Source: Anthonomus grandis grandis (lineage: Eukaryota; Arthropoda; Insecta; Coleoptera; Curculionidae). Taken from it: a stretch of DNA of 64,000 nt. The stretch spans positions 3,906,001 to 3,970,000 of the forward strand of contig NC_065556.1 in the NCBI RefSeq assembly GCF_022605725.1, in the 5' to 3' direction. The notes below the pieces were generated by a model. That model saw only the letters and a list, made by a program, of their open reading frames with translations. It did no database searches and had not been told where the DNA came from. The translations under genes and the position numbers were made by a program. How positions within the stretch are numbered: position 1 is the stretch's first letter; the number at the start of each line of letters is the position of its first letter. Of the stretch, positions 10,902 through 22,204 are shown piece after piece.

Positions 10902-12350
10902 ATACAGTGCATCCGTAAAGTAGGGAATAAATTCAATAAAAATGAAATGGACCTCTTCTAAAAAAAATGCAGAATCAGAAAGAACAATTTTTTTTACAAA
11001 GGATATGGTACAAATTAATAGTAGTTACATAAGCAATTTTGAACGAAAAATTATGATAAAATATAAAGAAATACCGATCTATATTAAATGTTCGAATTGA
11101 GCACCGTTAACAACCCGACAATAACCAACGCGATTTAAAAATTCTTTTTGAACGTTGTCAATGACATCTGAAGTAATATTTCTAATTTCCTGGCGTATTT
11201 GTTCTTTAAACTCTTCTAAACTTGCTGGTTTAGTGATATACATTTTACTTTTTAAGTATCCCCATAAAAGTAATCGAGGGGAGTTAAATCTGGCGATCTG
11301 GGTGGCCATTCAATGAACCCTCGTCTATCTATCCAACGATTTGGAAAAATTTCATCTAGAAAGTTCGTGCATGTCGGGGTTCTTCCAAATACGAATACAA
11401 AGTTATCAGAGCGGGGATAAGATCATTTTGAAGAATGTCCAAATACCTCTCACTAGTGAGAGTTCAGTTATTGAACCCCGACCAGGGTTCAGTTCAGAGT
11501 ATTCCGAACATGCCTGAATTCATGAAACTTCGGTTTAACTCTGCTTACCATGCTTTAGCTAATAGACGATCGATCAGGATGAGTTGCATTAAATAACTGA
11601 ACCACCTCCTTTTGAGTAAGCGACGTATCTCCGAAACCAATCATGCTCAAGATTTCGATTCTTTCACGTTCGGTTAATTTTCTCATATTTCATACACTAA
11701 CAGTAGGTAATAAAGTGTTGTCACTAATAAAACGCAGGTTCGATTTCTAAACTTGGCAAATCTTTTTTATTTGTTCTTAATTTTTTGATATTGGCTTTTA
11801 AACCATCCTCATTTATTTGTTTATATAATTTTAATATTTAGTAACTAGTCTCCGTCCGATTTTACCAATTTTAACTTAATTTTTACCCTTGACTTGTATC
11901 ATGTAGTGTTGTTCTCTGCTTCTTTTTTCGTTCTTTTTATTATACACAAGGTAGGAACTAGATTGTAATTTGTAATTTTAGTGTAAATTAGGTTTAGCTG
12001 GTAAGTTTTTATAAAGCTTATTGTTTCTGTTTCTTTTTACAGTGAATCTGATGATGCCTCGTATGGGCGAAACACGTGTAATCCTCTGACTTTTTCTTAA
12101 ACTTGAGACCTGTGACTTAGAGTTTATTTCATTACTATTTAACAACGACAACAACAACTAAAAAACCAAAATACCAACATTTAACTTAGATAGGTATTTC
12201 TTTTATTTTACATTTTATCATAATTTTTCGTTCAAAATTGTGCCATATCCTTTGTAAAAAAATTCGTTCTTTCTGATTCTGCATTAAAAAATGGTGGTTT
12301 CCATTTAAAAAACATATTGATGACGTCATATTTTTGTGCCATCCTGTATA
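10902..12350 (-). mobile_element. Mariner-like (DUF4817-type) element, internally deleted
   Basis: A decayed minus-strand relative of the fragment at 3497-4190. Both ends share a subterminal block (GCAGAATCAGAAAGAAC, ACAAAGGATATGG, TTTTGAACGAAAAATTATGA) in inverted orientation and finish in ATACAGT/ATACAGG. Reading leftward: near 11696 the transposase starts MRKLTERERIEILSMIGFGD and runs to about 11510 with one stop. Most of the catalytic centre is missing. From about 11470 the frame resumes as SERYLDILQNDLIPAL, then SPDLTPLDYFY (third Asp) near 11290, then the C-terminal segment at 11079-11309 ending NRVGYCRVVNGAQFEHLI. Frameshifts separate these parts. The region 11760-12170, between the 5' UTR and the right end, looks foreign and contains the hammerhead-like motif at 12048. 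Confidence 0.75.
12048..12080 (+). ncRNA. Hammerhead-ribozyme-like core motif (candidate)
   Basis: CTGATGA (12048-12054), a short stem with GCC...GGC, GAAA (12069-12072), then CACGTGTA. Order and spacing match the hammerhead core CUGANGA - stem II - GAAA - stem III - UH, with a possible GUA cleavage site. The stem III half ACACGTGT is self-complementary, as in minimal hammerheads of Penelope-like elements that work as dimers. One extra base precedes stem II, and stem I (GAAT with ATCC) is imperfect. The same core recurs in the palindrome at 62755-62976. No activity can be claimed. Confidence 0.4.
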
Positions 12351-14230
12351 TTTAATTTCTACCTAGAAAAACCCTAAACCCAATATTAAAATCGACGGGT
12401 TCGGTAATTTTTTTCAGAAACGGTTTTATTAAACCAACGAGCTTTTGCAATAATTTTGACAGGCATTTATTTCAAATTAACACCAACTCAATGCTGTGAA
12501 ACACTACAGAAGTTGAGATGGGTTATCCAGGTGTCAAACAACTGCATTGTTTAGTGAAATTTTAAAACGTCCGGGATTCCCGGTTCAAGTTTACTTGACG
12601 ACGCCAAACACTCAGTTGATATTTTGGTCTCGTCCAGCAAAATGATACCTAATATTTATTTACCTCATTTATTTAAGAATTTGTTTTTTTCATTAAAGTT
12701 GGTACCGAAATTTGGAATAGATTTTAAGAGCGAAAGTTGTGGAAAACACTACTCTAGAGGATTATTTCAGTCGTGTTTCTCTTGCAAAAGCTCGGATTAA
12801 TATATTTTTGTAATATTGGCAGTAGAACATCATGTAGGACATTTTTGTTTCAATTTTTTATGTCAGTAAGAAATTATTTAATTATCTTCTTGTTGCGGTA
12901 AGATCGCTATTGAAAGAGCGTATTATGATGTTGAATAGTATTTGTTGGATAGCATGTAAGTACTTTGTGTATGTGTTTTTACAGTGCCGTTTCATATGTG
13001 CATAAACTGACATTTTACATTTTTAAGCCCAGACATTAATAACTGACTATAGTAACATGTAGTTAGTGTGTATTTGATGATTTGTTTTTTTATATGTAAT
13101 TTTTTAGAGCAACAGATGCAGATATAGGTGCCAAACATAAAAAAACTATTTAGTGCAAAACAGGTGGAAAGTAGGTATTATATTATAAGCTTTACTGCGA
13201 CGAAATGGTTGTTCTTATAGAATGACAGGCAGTTCCAAGATCATCTGGAGACCTTCCGAGATAAGTGCTGCTATCTAAAGTATCTAATCTACATTCACGA
13301 TCTTGAGAACATTGATGCAGGTACTGGTTCTATTTTTTTTTTGCAGACAGCACAACAGTAATTGAAAAAGACCATATACTTGATGACTACAAATGCGTCT
13401 CCAGGAAACACAATCTAAGGTTACAGATTAGGTTTGTTCACACAAATTAAAAATAAATTCAGAGGTATCTCTACCTGAAAATATTGATATGCCAGATCTT
13501 GCCAATGAACCAGTTACTTCCTAGGATATTAAAAATGATACCAAACTTGTAGAGGATACACATATCAATTTTGTATGCCCCAGGATGGTATCAAGTGTCT
13601 TATTTATTCATTCATATAAACGTAAGTTTAGCTAAGAATTTTTTTACAATACTAACAATAAACTAATAATAAAAAATGCGAGTTTCAGTTTCATTAAGTA
13701 GAAAACTATTTAGCAATTCAACTCTTGAATAATGTTTAATTATGACATAACAGTAAACATTCTTAATAAAACTTAATGACTTTAATAATAGCACACGAAT
13801 ACAAATCTATCATTTCTGCCTTTAAAAACCATTCAAATAAATGACGGAGTTGATACGGCAAAATTATAATGTCCATGAGAATAATAGTCATATGTAAACC
13901 AAGATAATCGGTTAAAATTGCTTGATTAAGTATTAAAAAATGCAATTGTGGAAGTCGTATCAGCTTATTGTAATATTTAATTATTCAACGCAGTATCTTA
14001 AAAAACTGACAACAGTGGCAATTGTAACCATAACTTCAATGGATAAATTGCAGGTTGTAAAATTTTAATTTAGTACCGTTTAAATTATTATTTTAGAACA
14101 CTACTTGGAAAAAAATAGGATACAGTAAATACACTTTTAGTTCCACGTTTAATTGTGACAGTATTTAATATTAGAAAATTACGAGTAATGGAAAGTTTAT
14201 GGTGGTAAATTTCCACCACACATAAGAGGT
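12351..14230. other. Non-coding stretch, nothing recognised
   Basis: AT-rich; no reading frame resembles a known family and no paired ends were found. Faint relics of old repeats are likely. Confidence 0.35.
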
Positions 14231-14374
14231 CCAATAATTAGCCCAAACTTTCAATTTTTGGGCAACACCTTTAAAAAAGTAAAATTAAAGATCTGTCAAT
14301 TCAAAATAGTGTATATATACAAAGTCGCAAAAAAGTCACGCATAATGCCTGATATACCACATTTCTACCTGCAT

Positions 14375-14640
14375 GCATTTTTTTCTGGTTTGCTTGTCAT
14401 GGAGACCAACTTTTTTTTTAATTTGAAGGAGGCATTCCCGGGTCGATTTTATGTTGAAAAGTTAAGGTTTTATTTTATTTTAAGTTCTTCAAAGACAGTT
14501 TAAAGTGATAAAATTTGAGCTTCTTAGTTACTTAAATAGCTGAGAAACAAAAAATTAGTTTTCCCTTGGTTTTTAACAAAAAGCATGCAAAATTATTTTT
14601 TTTCTTAAAAACCGCTAGAGATAGGTAGAGTGAAGGAAGT
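14375..14640 (+). repeat. Interspersed repeat, left copy of an inverted pair
   Basis: From TTAATTTGAAGGAGGCATTC to GTATAATTAAAAAAG this 260-bp stretch matches the reverse complement of about 20065-20310 closely (for example ATGTTGAAAAGTTAAGG and AACAAAAAGCATGCAAAA are shared). The two copies bracket about 5.4 kb of LINE material in opposite orientation. They may be ends of one large element or two insertions of one small element. Confidence 0.7.
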
Positions 14641-15037
14641 ATAATTAAAAAAGAAGAGAAAAGAGATAATATTTAAATAATGTCTGTCTTGAAAAAAACT
14701 TTAGAAAAACTTGGGAAGACGCTAAGATCTTTTAATGTATGTCCAGAAAAGGACTTAAACGTTCCAAATAATTTAATTGATCCTAATGATATAAGCAAAT
14801 TTTTTAGTGAATTTTTGCAATAATACAAGTATTTATTTGATTATACAGGATACAGGACAAAAAAAAAGTACAGAATCGATTTTGATTGTACATAGAAGCA
14901 TATTTTATGTAATCAAAGAAAAAACCAAAAAAGAAGAAAAGAAAAGGCGAGAACCAACATAAAACAAGAATAATAAAAAAAAAATTAAAAAAATAATAAA
15001 AAAATCTGAACAACAGATATATAATTAATTTTAAATA

Positions 15038-15801
15038 TTAAAACGAGTCGTTAAAATATTCTTCAATGCTGTAGTAAGCTTTTGGTAAGATTAATTTCTT
15101 TAGTTCTCTCCTAAACTTTTTAAGGTCTGTAACAGTCCTAATCGAAAAAGGAACATGATTAAATATTTTACGACTAATAAATATAAGAGAGTTTCTCGTA
15201 AGTGAGGAGGTGGGGATTGGAAGAGATAAGTTGCCCACTTGACGAGTATTATGACTGGTGCAGGATGGTGGACTTAGGGACTTATGTATGAGTGTTGCAG
15301 TTTCCAATATAAAAAGTAAGAAAACTGTTAAAATTCTTTCAGCTACAAAAAGAGGTTTACAAGAGACTCTCAGACCAACACCACACAGATACCTTAATGC
15401 TTTTTTCTGAATAGTAAAAAAATTATGTTAAGGAGTCCCTTGAAGCACAAACCCCAAAATGGCAACCCATAATGGGTATGAGAGTCTATTAAGGCGAAAT
15501 AAACTGAACGAGCAAACAACCCCCCCAACTCATGCCTGGCAACCGTGACTGCAAAACTACCAGAAGAAAGTTTAGCAGCAAGGCCCAAAACGTGGTTGTC
15601 AAACCTTAAACTCTCATCAATGAAGAGGCCGAGAAATTGACAATAATCCCTACCATGTAGTAGGCTCTGCTCATCAAACAAAAAATCCTCTATATTACAC
15701 TTAAAGGCCAGAACAAAAGTCTTATCAACATTGAATACAAGCTGATTGCAGATGCACCACTCTTTAATTTTGTGAAGGTCCTCTACTATGAAAATTCCCA
15801 A
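15038..15801 (-). pseudogene. LINE 3' fragment: end of the reverse transcriptase
   Basis: The terminal part of a non-LTR retrotransposon RT on the minus strand, 5'-truncated at 15801. The frame 15394-15801 starts after the lost ADD box: HKIKEWCICNQLVFNVDKT (the 'W...N.L.LN..KT' block), then YCQFLGLFIDESLRFDNHV and LAAKLSSGSFAV, then the YGLPFWG block. A one-base shift near 15410 leads to KALRYLCGVGLR and on to 15038-15307, where HNTRQVGNLSLP...RNSLIFISRKIFNHVP...KKFRRELKKLIL is the typical C-terminal tail. It resembles LINE C (29750-33540) and LINE E more than its neighbour LINE A. About 14650-15037 would be its 3' UTR. Confidence 0.78.
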
Positions 15802-16200
15802 TTACAAGACAATCGAAATAATTAAAATTAAAACGGTACAAGTTATAAGCACCTTAAATAAGTAGTACAAAAAAAATAATATAAGATCCAATATAGAGTG
15901 ATAACACAATTTAAAATTTAAAACAATAGCATAATTGTAAGAATATAAGACACACTAACCAAATGATAACAATCACAGAAAAATAATCAGGTATCATTCA
16001 AATTAAGAGAGGAACACATCCTTTTTTTAAAAACATATTCAGTGCTGCTAAAGATGTCGACATTTATAGCATTCATCTGATTATACCATGTACAAGCACG
16101 GCACAGTGGAGCTTTGCTGGACAGATTTGTTAAGTTAAGAGAGGGATAAAATATATGGTGCCTCCTTGTATTGGCAGGAGGAACAAATAGAGGTAGCCTA
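15802..16200. other. Junction between two LINE relics
   Basis: AT-rich sequence between the truncated 5' end of the 15038-15801 fragment and the 3' region of LINE A. Part of it (about 16020-16210) looks like the 3' continuation of LINE A. No independent feature is seen. Confidence 0.35.
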
Positions 16201-16210
16201 TATTTGTTCT

Positions 16211-17330
16211 CTAAGAGCTCAGAACAATCAATTTTATTATTGCAAAGTTTATATAAAAATATCTGATAGAGAGAATAGTATTTTGCTTTAGTGACAAATA
16301 GTTGAATCTATTCAGCAGGTACTCCTGTTCCACACCTCTTACTGGATATACTCCATCCAACTTAACAGAAAGTAACTTTAAGAATCTGCGCTGTACATAC
16401 TCCAGTCTGTTAACATAAACATCATAGATGGGGAACCACAACATAGAGCCATACATTAATTTAGACTTTACTAATGAATTGTACAATACAGTCAAGCTGG
16501 ATATATTCTTAAATTGAGAAGTGGACCTTACTATAAACCCGAGGGATTTTAAGGCTGAACCAGTGACCTGTGCTACATGCTGGTCGAATGTGAGCCTCTT
16601 ATCTACTTCAATGCCCAAATCCTTCACTGAAGAACAGTCTAGCAACTGAGAACCACTCAATATATATGGGTATAAAATCTCTTCATGAAGAATGGAAATT
16701 ATAATTTTTTTACATTTGTCACAGTTTAGGCATAGTTTATTTCTTTCACACCATTCAAAGACCCTATTCATGTCCTCTTGCAGCTTCAGGCAGTCCAGCA
16801 TAGTACGAATGATACGAAACAACTTCAGATCATCAGCGAATAAAAGACAGAAACTCTCCATACAATCAACTAAATCATTAATAAATAGATTGAACAGCAT
16901 TGGGGCGAGGTTACTGACTTGGGGCGCAGCACTCGAAGCCACGTAATACTCAGACCCAAAACCATTAAATTCAACATACTGAAGCCTGCCAGTCAGATAT
17001 GAGATGAAGAACTCCACCAGACAAGGATGAAATCCAGCCAAAGCCAGCTTCCGTGCCAGCAAACCATGATCCTGCCGATCAAAAGCCTTCGAGAAGTCTG
17101 TGTACAGCACATCCAACTGGCTTTTCTGATTTATAGCTAGATATGCTGTTTCCAAGAAACAAGCCATATTAGTGACAGTAGATCTTTTCTGAAAGAAACC
17201 ATGCTGCTTTTCTGTAATTATGTGCTTAATTTGAGGAGACAATTTATCATGCACACATATCTCAAAGGCCTTTGAAAAATTAGAGAGAATTGACACCGGT
17301 CTGTAGTTCTCTATTCTGCCATGGTCGCCA
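16211..17330 (-). pseudogene. LINE A reverse transcriptase, 3' part
   Basis: Minus-strand RT of a Jockey/CR1-like LINE, here called LINE A. The 361-codon open frame begins within IENYRPVSILSNFSKAFE, then QHGFFQKRSTVTN, DVLYTDFSKAFDRQDH (palm Asp), APQVSNLAPMLFNLFINDL (normally 'GVPQGSNLGPLLF'), and the intact active-site box FADDLKLFR. It ends in the C-terminal block RLEYVQRRFLKLLSVKLDGVYP. Its N-terminal half lies at 19108-19950: the reading frame runs directly from VFKSG there to D(H)GRIENYRP here, and the two are separated by the insertion at 17331-19107. Compared with LINE B the element is the same type but a different family. Confidence 0.85.
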
Positions 17331-19107
17331 TGTTAAATGAAAAAAATAAATAGAGAATTAATAATTAAAGAATTAATCAATATAATTAATCAATAGAAAT
17401 TTATTACTTTAATATTGCTTTAATTATACTTGGATTAAATGAAATTTGAATAGAGGGATGGAGAATAACAGGAAGGAAAAAGGAGAGTAAAGATATGGGG
17501 AGTGAGGGTTAGGAAGTGGGTACCAGGGAACCAATGGAAGGAGGGAGACTTACTATAGGCTATAGAGACAGCTCAGGGGATCTTCTCAAAGGGAAGCCGA
17601 CTAGCACTAACCACTTTGGTAGAGTGGCGTGGATTCAACAAGAGATCAATAAAATATAAGCGCCACCTGTTTTATCCTAGATGGATAAGAAAATCCCGAT
17701 GACCACGAAAACAGGAAATTACTAAAAGCACTATACCTACCTATAAACCTGAAATAAAATCTCACAAGGAAGAACAGACAGTTTTAAGTGAATCTATATT
17801 AAAAGAAAAATTAATAATCAAACTTATTATTCTAAGAACAAGTTATGTTGCCCTTCCTAAATATAGTGTTTATATCAAAACTAAAATCTTGTATTATGTT
17901 GTTTGGGGCTAAAAGTTTTCACGGGTACTTTCGAAATAGGCCTATTTATCCAGTTTACAAGATCTATACGGTCTATTTCAATAAAATAACTAATATGTAC
18001 CTAGTTATTATGAAACTATTCAAAACAATGGTGTGGTAGTAAAATCTAATAATCAGAGTGGTAACAATGTAATTTTGAGGTTAGTATTTAATCTAATATA
18101 CTACAGTAAAGCTAATGAATGTTGACAGGACTTTGGTTTACTGGTTAGGTTGTTTTACTGACTGCATGGTTCACTAAACGTCACAAACATTAATCAAACC
18201 TGGCTCCAAAAGGGCTGCATGATTGCGGTGGGGGACCTGGGTGGATCGGTTTAACAGTAAATGTCAATGTAGATGATTGTGGACGTTATTGGAGTAGATG
18301 AGTGGAGATTTCTACCTCTTATAATCGTGGATAAAGACCATACGGGGGGGGATAAAAGAAAAAGCCTGAAAGTGGAAGAATACCCAGATTGAGGAATCGC
18401 CAATAGAGTAAGTAGATATAAGCATTGATGGTTAAACTTAACGGTATGCGTGAGTCTACTTATATAAAATTACATGTGTAATATGTAGATTATCATAAAC
18501 CAAGATGCCAAATCAAAATATTAGGACTTACCAATGGAATTGGCCTTTTCTCGGGAACACAAAACTGGACACTTAAACAAAGAACCTTAAAAAAGTTGGG
18601 ATTTAACTACACCACTTATAATCCTGCACTATTGCAGTATGGCATTTAGTATCCACAAACTAAAATACCCAAAAGGTGAGTTTTCAACTTTTCATGGGAG
18701 TAAAATCGGCAAAAATACCAAGAAACAACCTTCTTCAAAGGCTTGTTCTTCAAGACTCCTAGAGGTCAAAGATTTTCGCGCCAGAAATGGTTTTAGTAGG
18801 GATATAGGAGAATGAGCTGGGATCTTATTGGCTAGGATATGACTTCTGACATTAGTGAAATCAAAACAATTAAAAAAAAATTAATGTTATGATTAATAAT
18901 TTGAGTTTCATCATAAGGGTTGAAAATTATTGATATCAAAAATAGAATTAATACTGAAATGATAACTGTTTATTTTATTAATTTTAGCACCAAAATAACT
19001 TAGAAATTGCCTCTTAAAGTTTTATAATCGAGCTATGCTTTCGCTAACATTTTAGATTCATTTTATTTTCTTATTCTTTATGTATCTGACGAAAATAAAC
19101 TGTAACA
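17331..19107. mobile_element. TG...CA insertion with 4-bp duplication, probable solo LTR
   Basis: This 1777-bp segment begins TGTTAAATG and ends CTGTAACA, so its termini are the short inverted repeat TGTTA/TAACA. It is flanked by GCCA at 17327-17330 and at 19108-19111. Removing it with one GCCA restores the interrupted LINE A codon order exactly (FKSG then DHGRIENYRP, as in LINE B's FKKGDAGTIENYRP). Inverted TG...CA ends and a 4- to 5-bp duplication are the signature of LTR retrotransposons. No gag or pol is readable inside, so a solo LTR (long for the class) or a non-autonomous LTR element is the best call. About 17450-17640 is purine-rich and less AT-rich than the surroundings. Confidence 0.75.
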
Positions 19108-19950
19108 GCCACTCTTAAACACTGGACATATTTTAGCCTTTTTCCACTCTTCCAGAAATGTATTGGTCTTGAGTGATAAGTTGAAGATTTGTAAGAGTGG
19201 TACAGCCAGGGCCGATGCACAGTCACACAAAAGAAATGAAGGTATTTGGTCAGGACCCGCAGTTTCTTTGTTTTTTAACTTTTGTAAAGCTTTTCTTACA
19301 TCTGCCTCAACAAAAGATTGGACCAAAATGTTATCTGAACCATATGTATCAGATTCTTTGGGCTGAGCAATAGAGGACTCAACATAAACACTCCTGAAAA
19401 AATCAGAAAAAGCATTTACAATACTTTTAGGACCCACAACAGTGCTATCTTTATAGCTCATAGAACCTGGAATGTGAGAGTTGTTTCGTTTAAGGTGAAT
19501 GAACCTCCAGAATTGCTTTGGATCACTCCAAATAGCTGACTCAGTCCTGGATATATACTCGCGATAAGCAAGATCCATTTTTGTTTTTACTACCCTCCTA
19601 GCAGCTCTAAAATCCTCATAAGCAGCAGAGCACCGTGTATGAAGCCATCTCCTATGTAGCCTAGACTTTAATTTTAATAATTTCCTAATTTCATGAGTGT
19701 ACCACACAGGATATGAGTATTTACTATTAGAGGGTTGAAAACAAGGAACAGCTAGACAAAAAATTTCATGGATTTTGTCATAAAAGGTTTTAACTGCCTC
19801 ATTAACATCTGACTGGGTGCGTATAAAAGTCCAATCCACATCAGAGATAAGCTGGTAAAGATAGGGAAAATTAGCCCTCCGAAAATTATACTTAGGACTC
19901 TCATTGTTGGAGGGGAAATCTGTAACACTCTCGAATTTGACTGATTGTCT
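19078..19950 (-). pseudogene. LINE A, N-terminal RT and linker part
   Basis: The upstream half of LINE A on the minus strand. It starts in KFESVTDFPSNNE and NFRRANFPYLYQLI near 19930, runs open through DWTFIRTQSDVNEAVKTFYD, the basic linker, DPKQFWRFIHLKRNNSHIP and FFRSVYV, to the RT fingers motif NKETAGPDQIPSFLL and WKKAKICPVFKSG. The last nine codons of the open frame (19078-19107) belong to the insertion at 17331-19107, not to the LINE. The endonuclease domain is missing, so the copy is 5'-truncated at about 19950. The clean open frame suggests LINE A was fairly young when it was interrupted. Confidence 0.85.
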
Positions 19951-20064
19951 GAAGATTCAACGAGATATTATATAGAAAAAAGGCAACACCTTTATTTTTT
20001 TAAATAGAACACCCTGTATATTTTTAGATATTTTGATTCCCTGCTTCATTTTGATTCTTTTTTA

Positions 20065-20310
20065 ATTATACTTCCTTCCCTCTACCTATCTCTAACTGCA
20101 TTCAAGAAAAAAAATAATTTTGCATGCTTTTTGTTAAAAACCAAGTGAAAACTAATTGTTTATTTCTCAGCTATTTAAGTTCCTAAAAAGCTCAAATTTT
20201 AAACATCACTTTAAACTGCCTTTGAAGAACTTAAAAATAAAATAAAACCTTAACTTTTCAACATAAAATTGATCCAGGAATGCCTGCTTCAAATTACAAC
20301 ATACCATTAA
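20065..20310 (-). repeat. Interspersed repeat, right copy of an inverted pair
   Basis: Reverse-complement partner of 14375-14640. It is preceded by ACACCCTGTATATT near 20010 and followed by ACACCCTGTATA near 20323, ends commonly seen on Tc1/mariner-type insect elements, so a non-autonomous DNA transposon is likely. Confidence 0.6.
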
Positions 20311-20339
20311 GTAACACCCTGTATATTATATGTAGATGT

Positions 20340-21850
20340 AGTTTCTGGTATGGATTCTGTAAGCATTGTTTAGGAGATTCCCTTAATTCACTTTTTTTAT
20401 TGGATGTAATTTAATGATTGTAATAAAATATTATTTACTCTGAATAAAGGTTATTAAAAAAAAATATTTAGCAAGTATTTGGTATATGAATTATTTTTCA
20501 AAAAGAAATTTTCACAAAAATGTTCACAGGAAACTGTTTGTTAGGAAATTTGAAATTGTAAAAATTACCTTGATGTCTTATTTAGTTTTCTACACACTAT
20601 GTGTAGAAAAATACAAGCAATGATATATAGTTGATGATCTAATGCCTGATTTTCAAATGAAATGGCCCATATTTTACTGTACTTTGAGCAAATTGGAATA
20701 TTGTAACTTGCTTAAAGCACAAATAAAGTTTGATTTGAATTTAGTAAATGAGAGTAATATGATAAGGTTTATTTTCAACTTACTTTATTATGTCCTCGAT
20801 TATATAACTTTGTATCTTCTCTGTTTTCTGTCTTCTTCACTGACTTTCCCAGATCTAAACCAACAGCACTAGTACTCCACACATACATCAGTTCACAAAA
20901 CTCTGAAAACACAAATGGATATAAGTCAACATTATTATCCTTAAAAGTCATTTATTTAATTTCAAGACAAGTTTAGCTGTGTAAAATCCTTGTTCTTAAG
21001 TATTGTATTGAATATTAAATAAAAAGCCATGGTCATTAAATATTAGGTAATTGTGCCAGATAATTAAAGCTCTAGTGACTACAAGAATCTTTGATAAACT
21101 TGGAAATACAATTAATTTGATTAGCACTAAGCACACATAACTTACACACATTGGGGCTTTACAGTTTTTTATCTTGTATATTTTTGAGGTATATTTAAAG
21201 TAAGTAGGTAAATAGCACCATAATCTTACATTAATGTCTGGCGGCTTATTTGTTAAATGTGGAAGGTGCTACTATAATTGTTGCCGCGCGTTTGCTAATA
21301 GATTATCTAGATAATACTTATCAGGACAAACTAACATTAAAGCGTAATGTGCAAATACCTAATTAGAAAATAGAGATGTTCCATAAGAATTTAAAGACCA
21401 CTGGGCAAATCACATTAATAAATAATTTCAGCTGTTAGTTTTCACTTGACCAGGAATATACTTTTTTCTAAAAACAATATAGGAAAAAAATAAACAAAAA
21501 TAAAAACAATAATTAAAAGATTCTTTGATACTAATTATTAACAACTTGTTAATATTGATATGTACAACTTATTTTTTATTTTTTTTTAACTTGACACTGG
21601 CTGATGTGTGATGTAGCTCCACCTGGTAGCCGGCTCCCGCATTCGGGAACGCAGCGGGTGGGTACTTTAGCTCGCGAGATATTAGTCCGCGCCTCGTACC
21701 ACACTTACTATACACTGTTTCATTTCTTTATTCAAGGAGACTAGACGTAAGGAGACTGATCTGTATGCTAAACGTGTGCACCCAAAAATGAACAAAAAGT
21801 AGTCTCAGAAAGTTGCCACATCGGCGCTGTTGGTCAGAAGAGTACCTCAC
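20340..21850. other. Non-coding stretch with a GC-richer patch at 21610-21850
   Basis: No gene recognised. About 21610-21850 has several CpG-containing words (GGCTCCCGCATTCGGGAACG, GCTCGCGAG, GTCCGCGCC) and is clearly less AT-rich than the rest of the window. It could be a promoter, the non-coding first exon of a gene, or a repeat; nothing decides between them. Confidence 0.35.
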
Positions 21851-21852
21851 TT

Positions 21853-21880
21853 TAACCCTTTAGTGATATTAATATATCAT
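21853..21880 (+). repeat. Candidate left terminus of a piggyBac element
   Basis: TTAA followed by CCCTTTAGTGATATTAATA. The reverse complement of the right end of the piggyBac relic (28300-28334) reads TTAACCCTTTAGATATCG. TTAA target sites followed by CCC(T/C) are characteristic of piggyBac. If the two are partners, LINE B sits inside the piggyBac. A similar inverted block, ending near 26405, lies on the far side of LINE B. Confidence 0.5.
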
Positions 21881-21884
21881 TCGC

Positions 21885-21922
<38 letters not shown>
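21885..21922. repeat. (TAA)n microsatellite at the LINE B 3' end
   Basis: About a dozen TAA units. On the minus strand the LINE reads ...AATAAAGC followed by (TTA)n, so the array is its simple-sequence 3' tail instead of a poly(A). Such tails are known in I and CR1-like LINEs. Confidence 0.85.
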
Positions 21923-21923
<1 letters not shown>

Positions 21924-22204
21924 GCTTTATTTCCAACAGGTTACATATACCCAGTTACAGGAGAATCAATTAAATATATAAATGTACAAGTACGAATCCA
22001 TGAACTGTATTAGATTCATGCAACTAAACTATAAAAGAATTGCTATATAATAAAAAAAAGTAGTGAGTTTGAGAAAATAAATAATAAAAAATCAACACTA
22101 AATTAGGATAAGAATCAATAATTAATTTAAATCAAAAGAGCAGAAAAAAAATGAGTAAATAAATGTATTCAAACTAAAAATTAAATAACTAAAAAGTAAA
22201 TATC

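Noticed and set aside
21885..21922. Possible CRISPR-like repetition
   Set aside because: A simple (TAA)n tract forming a LINE tail; no repeat-spacer structure, and the genome is eukaryotic.
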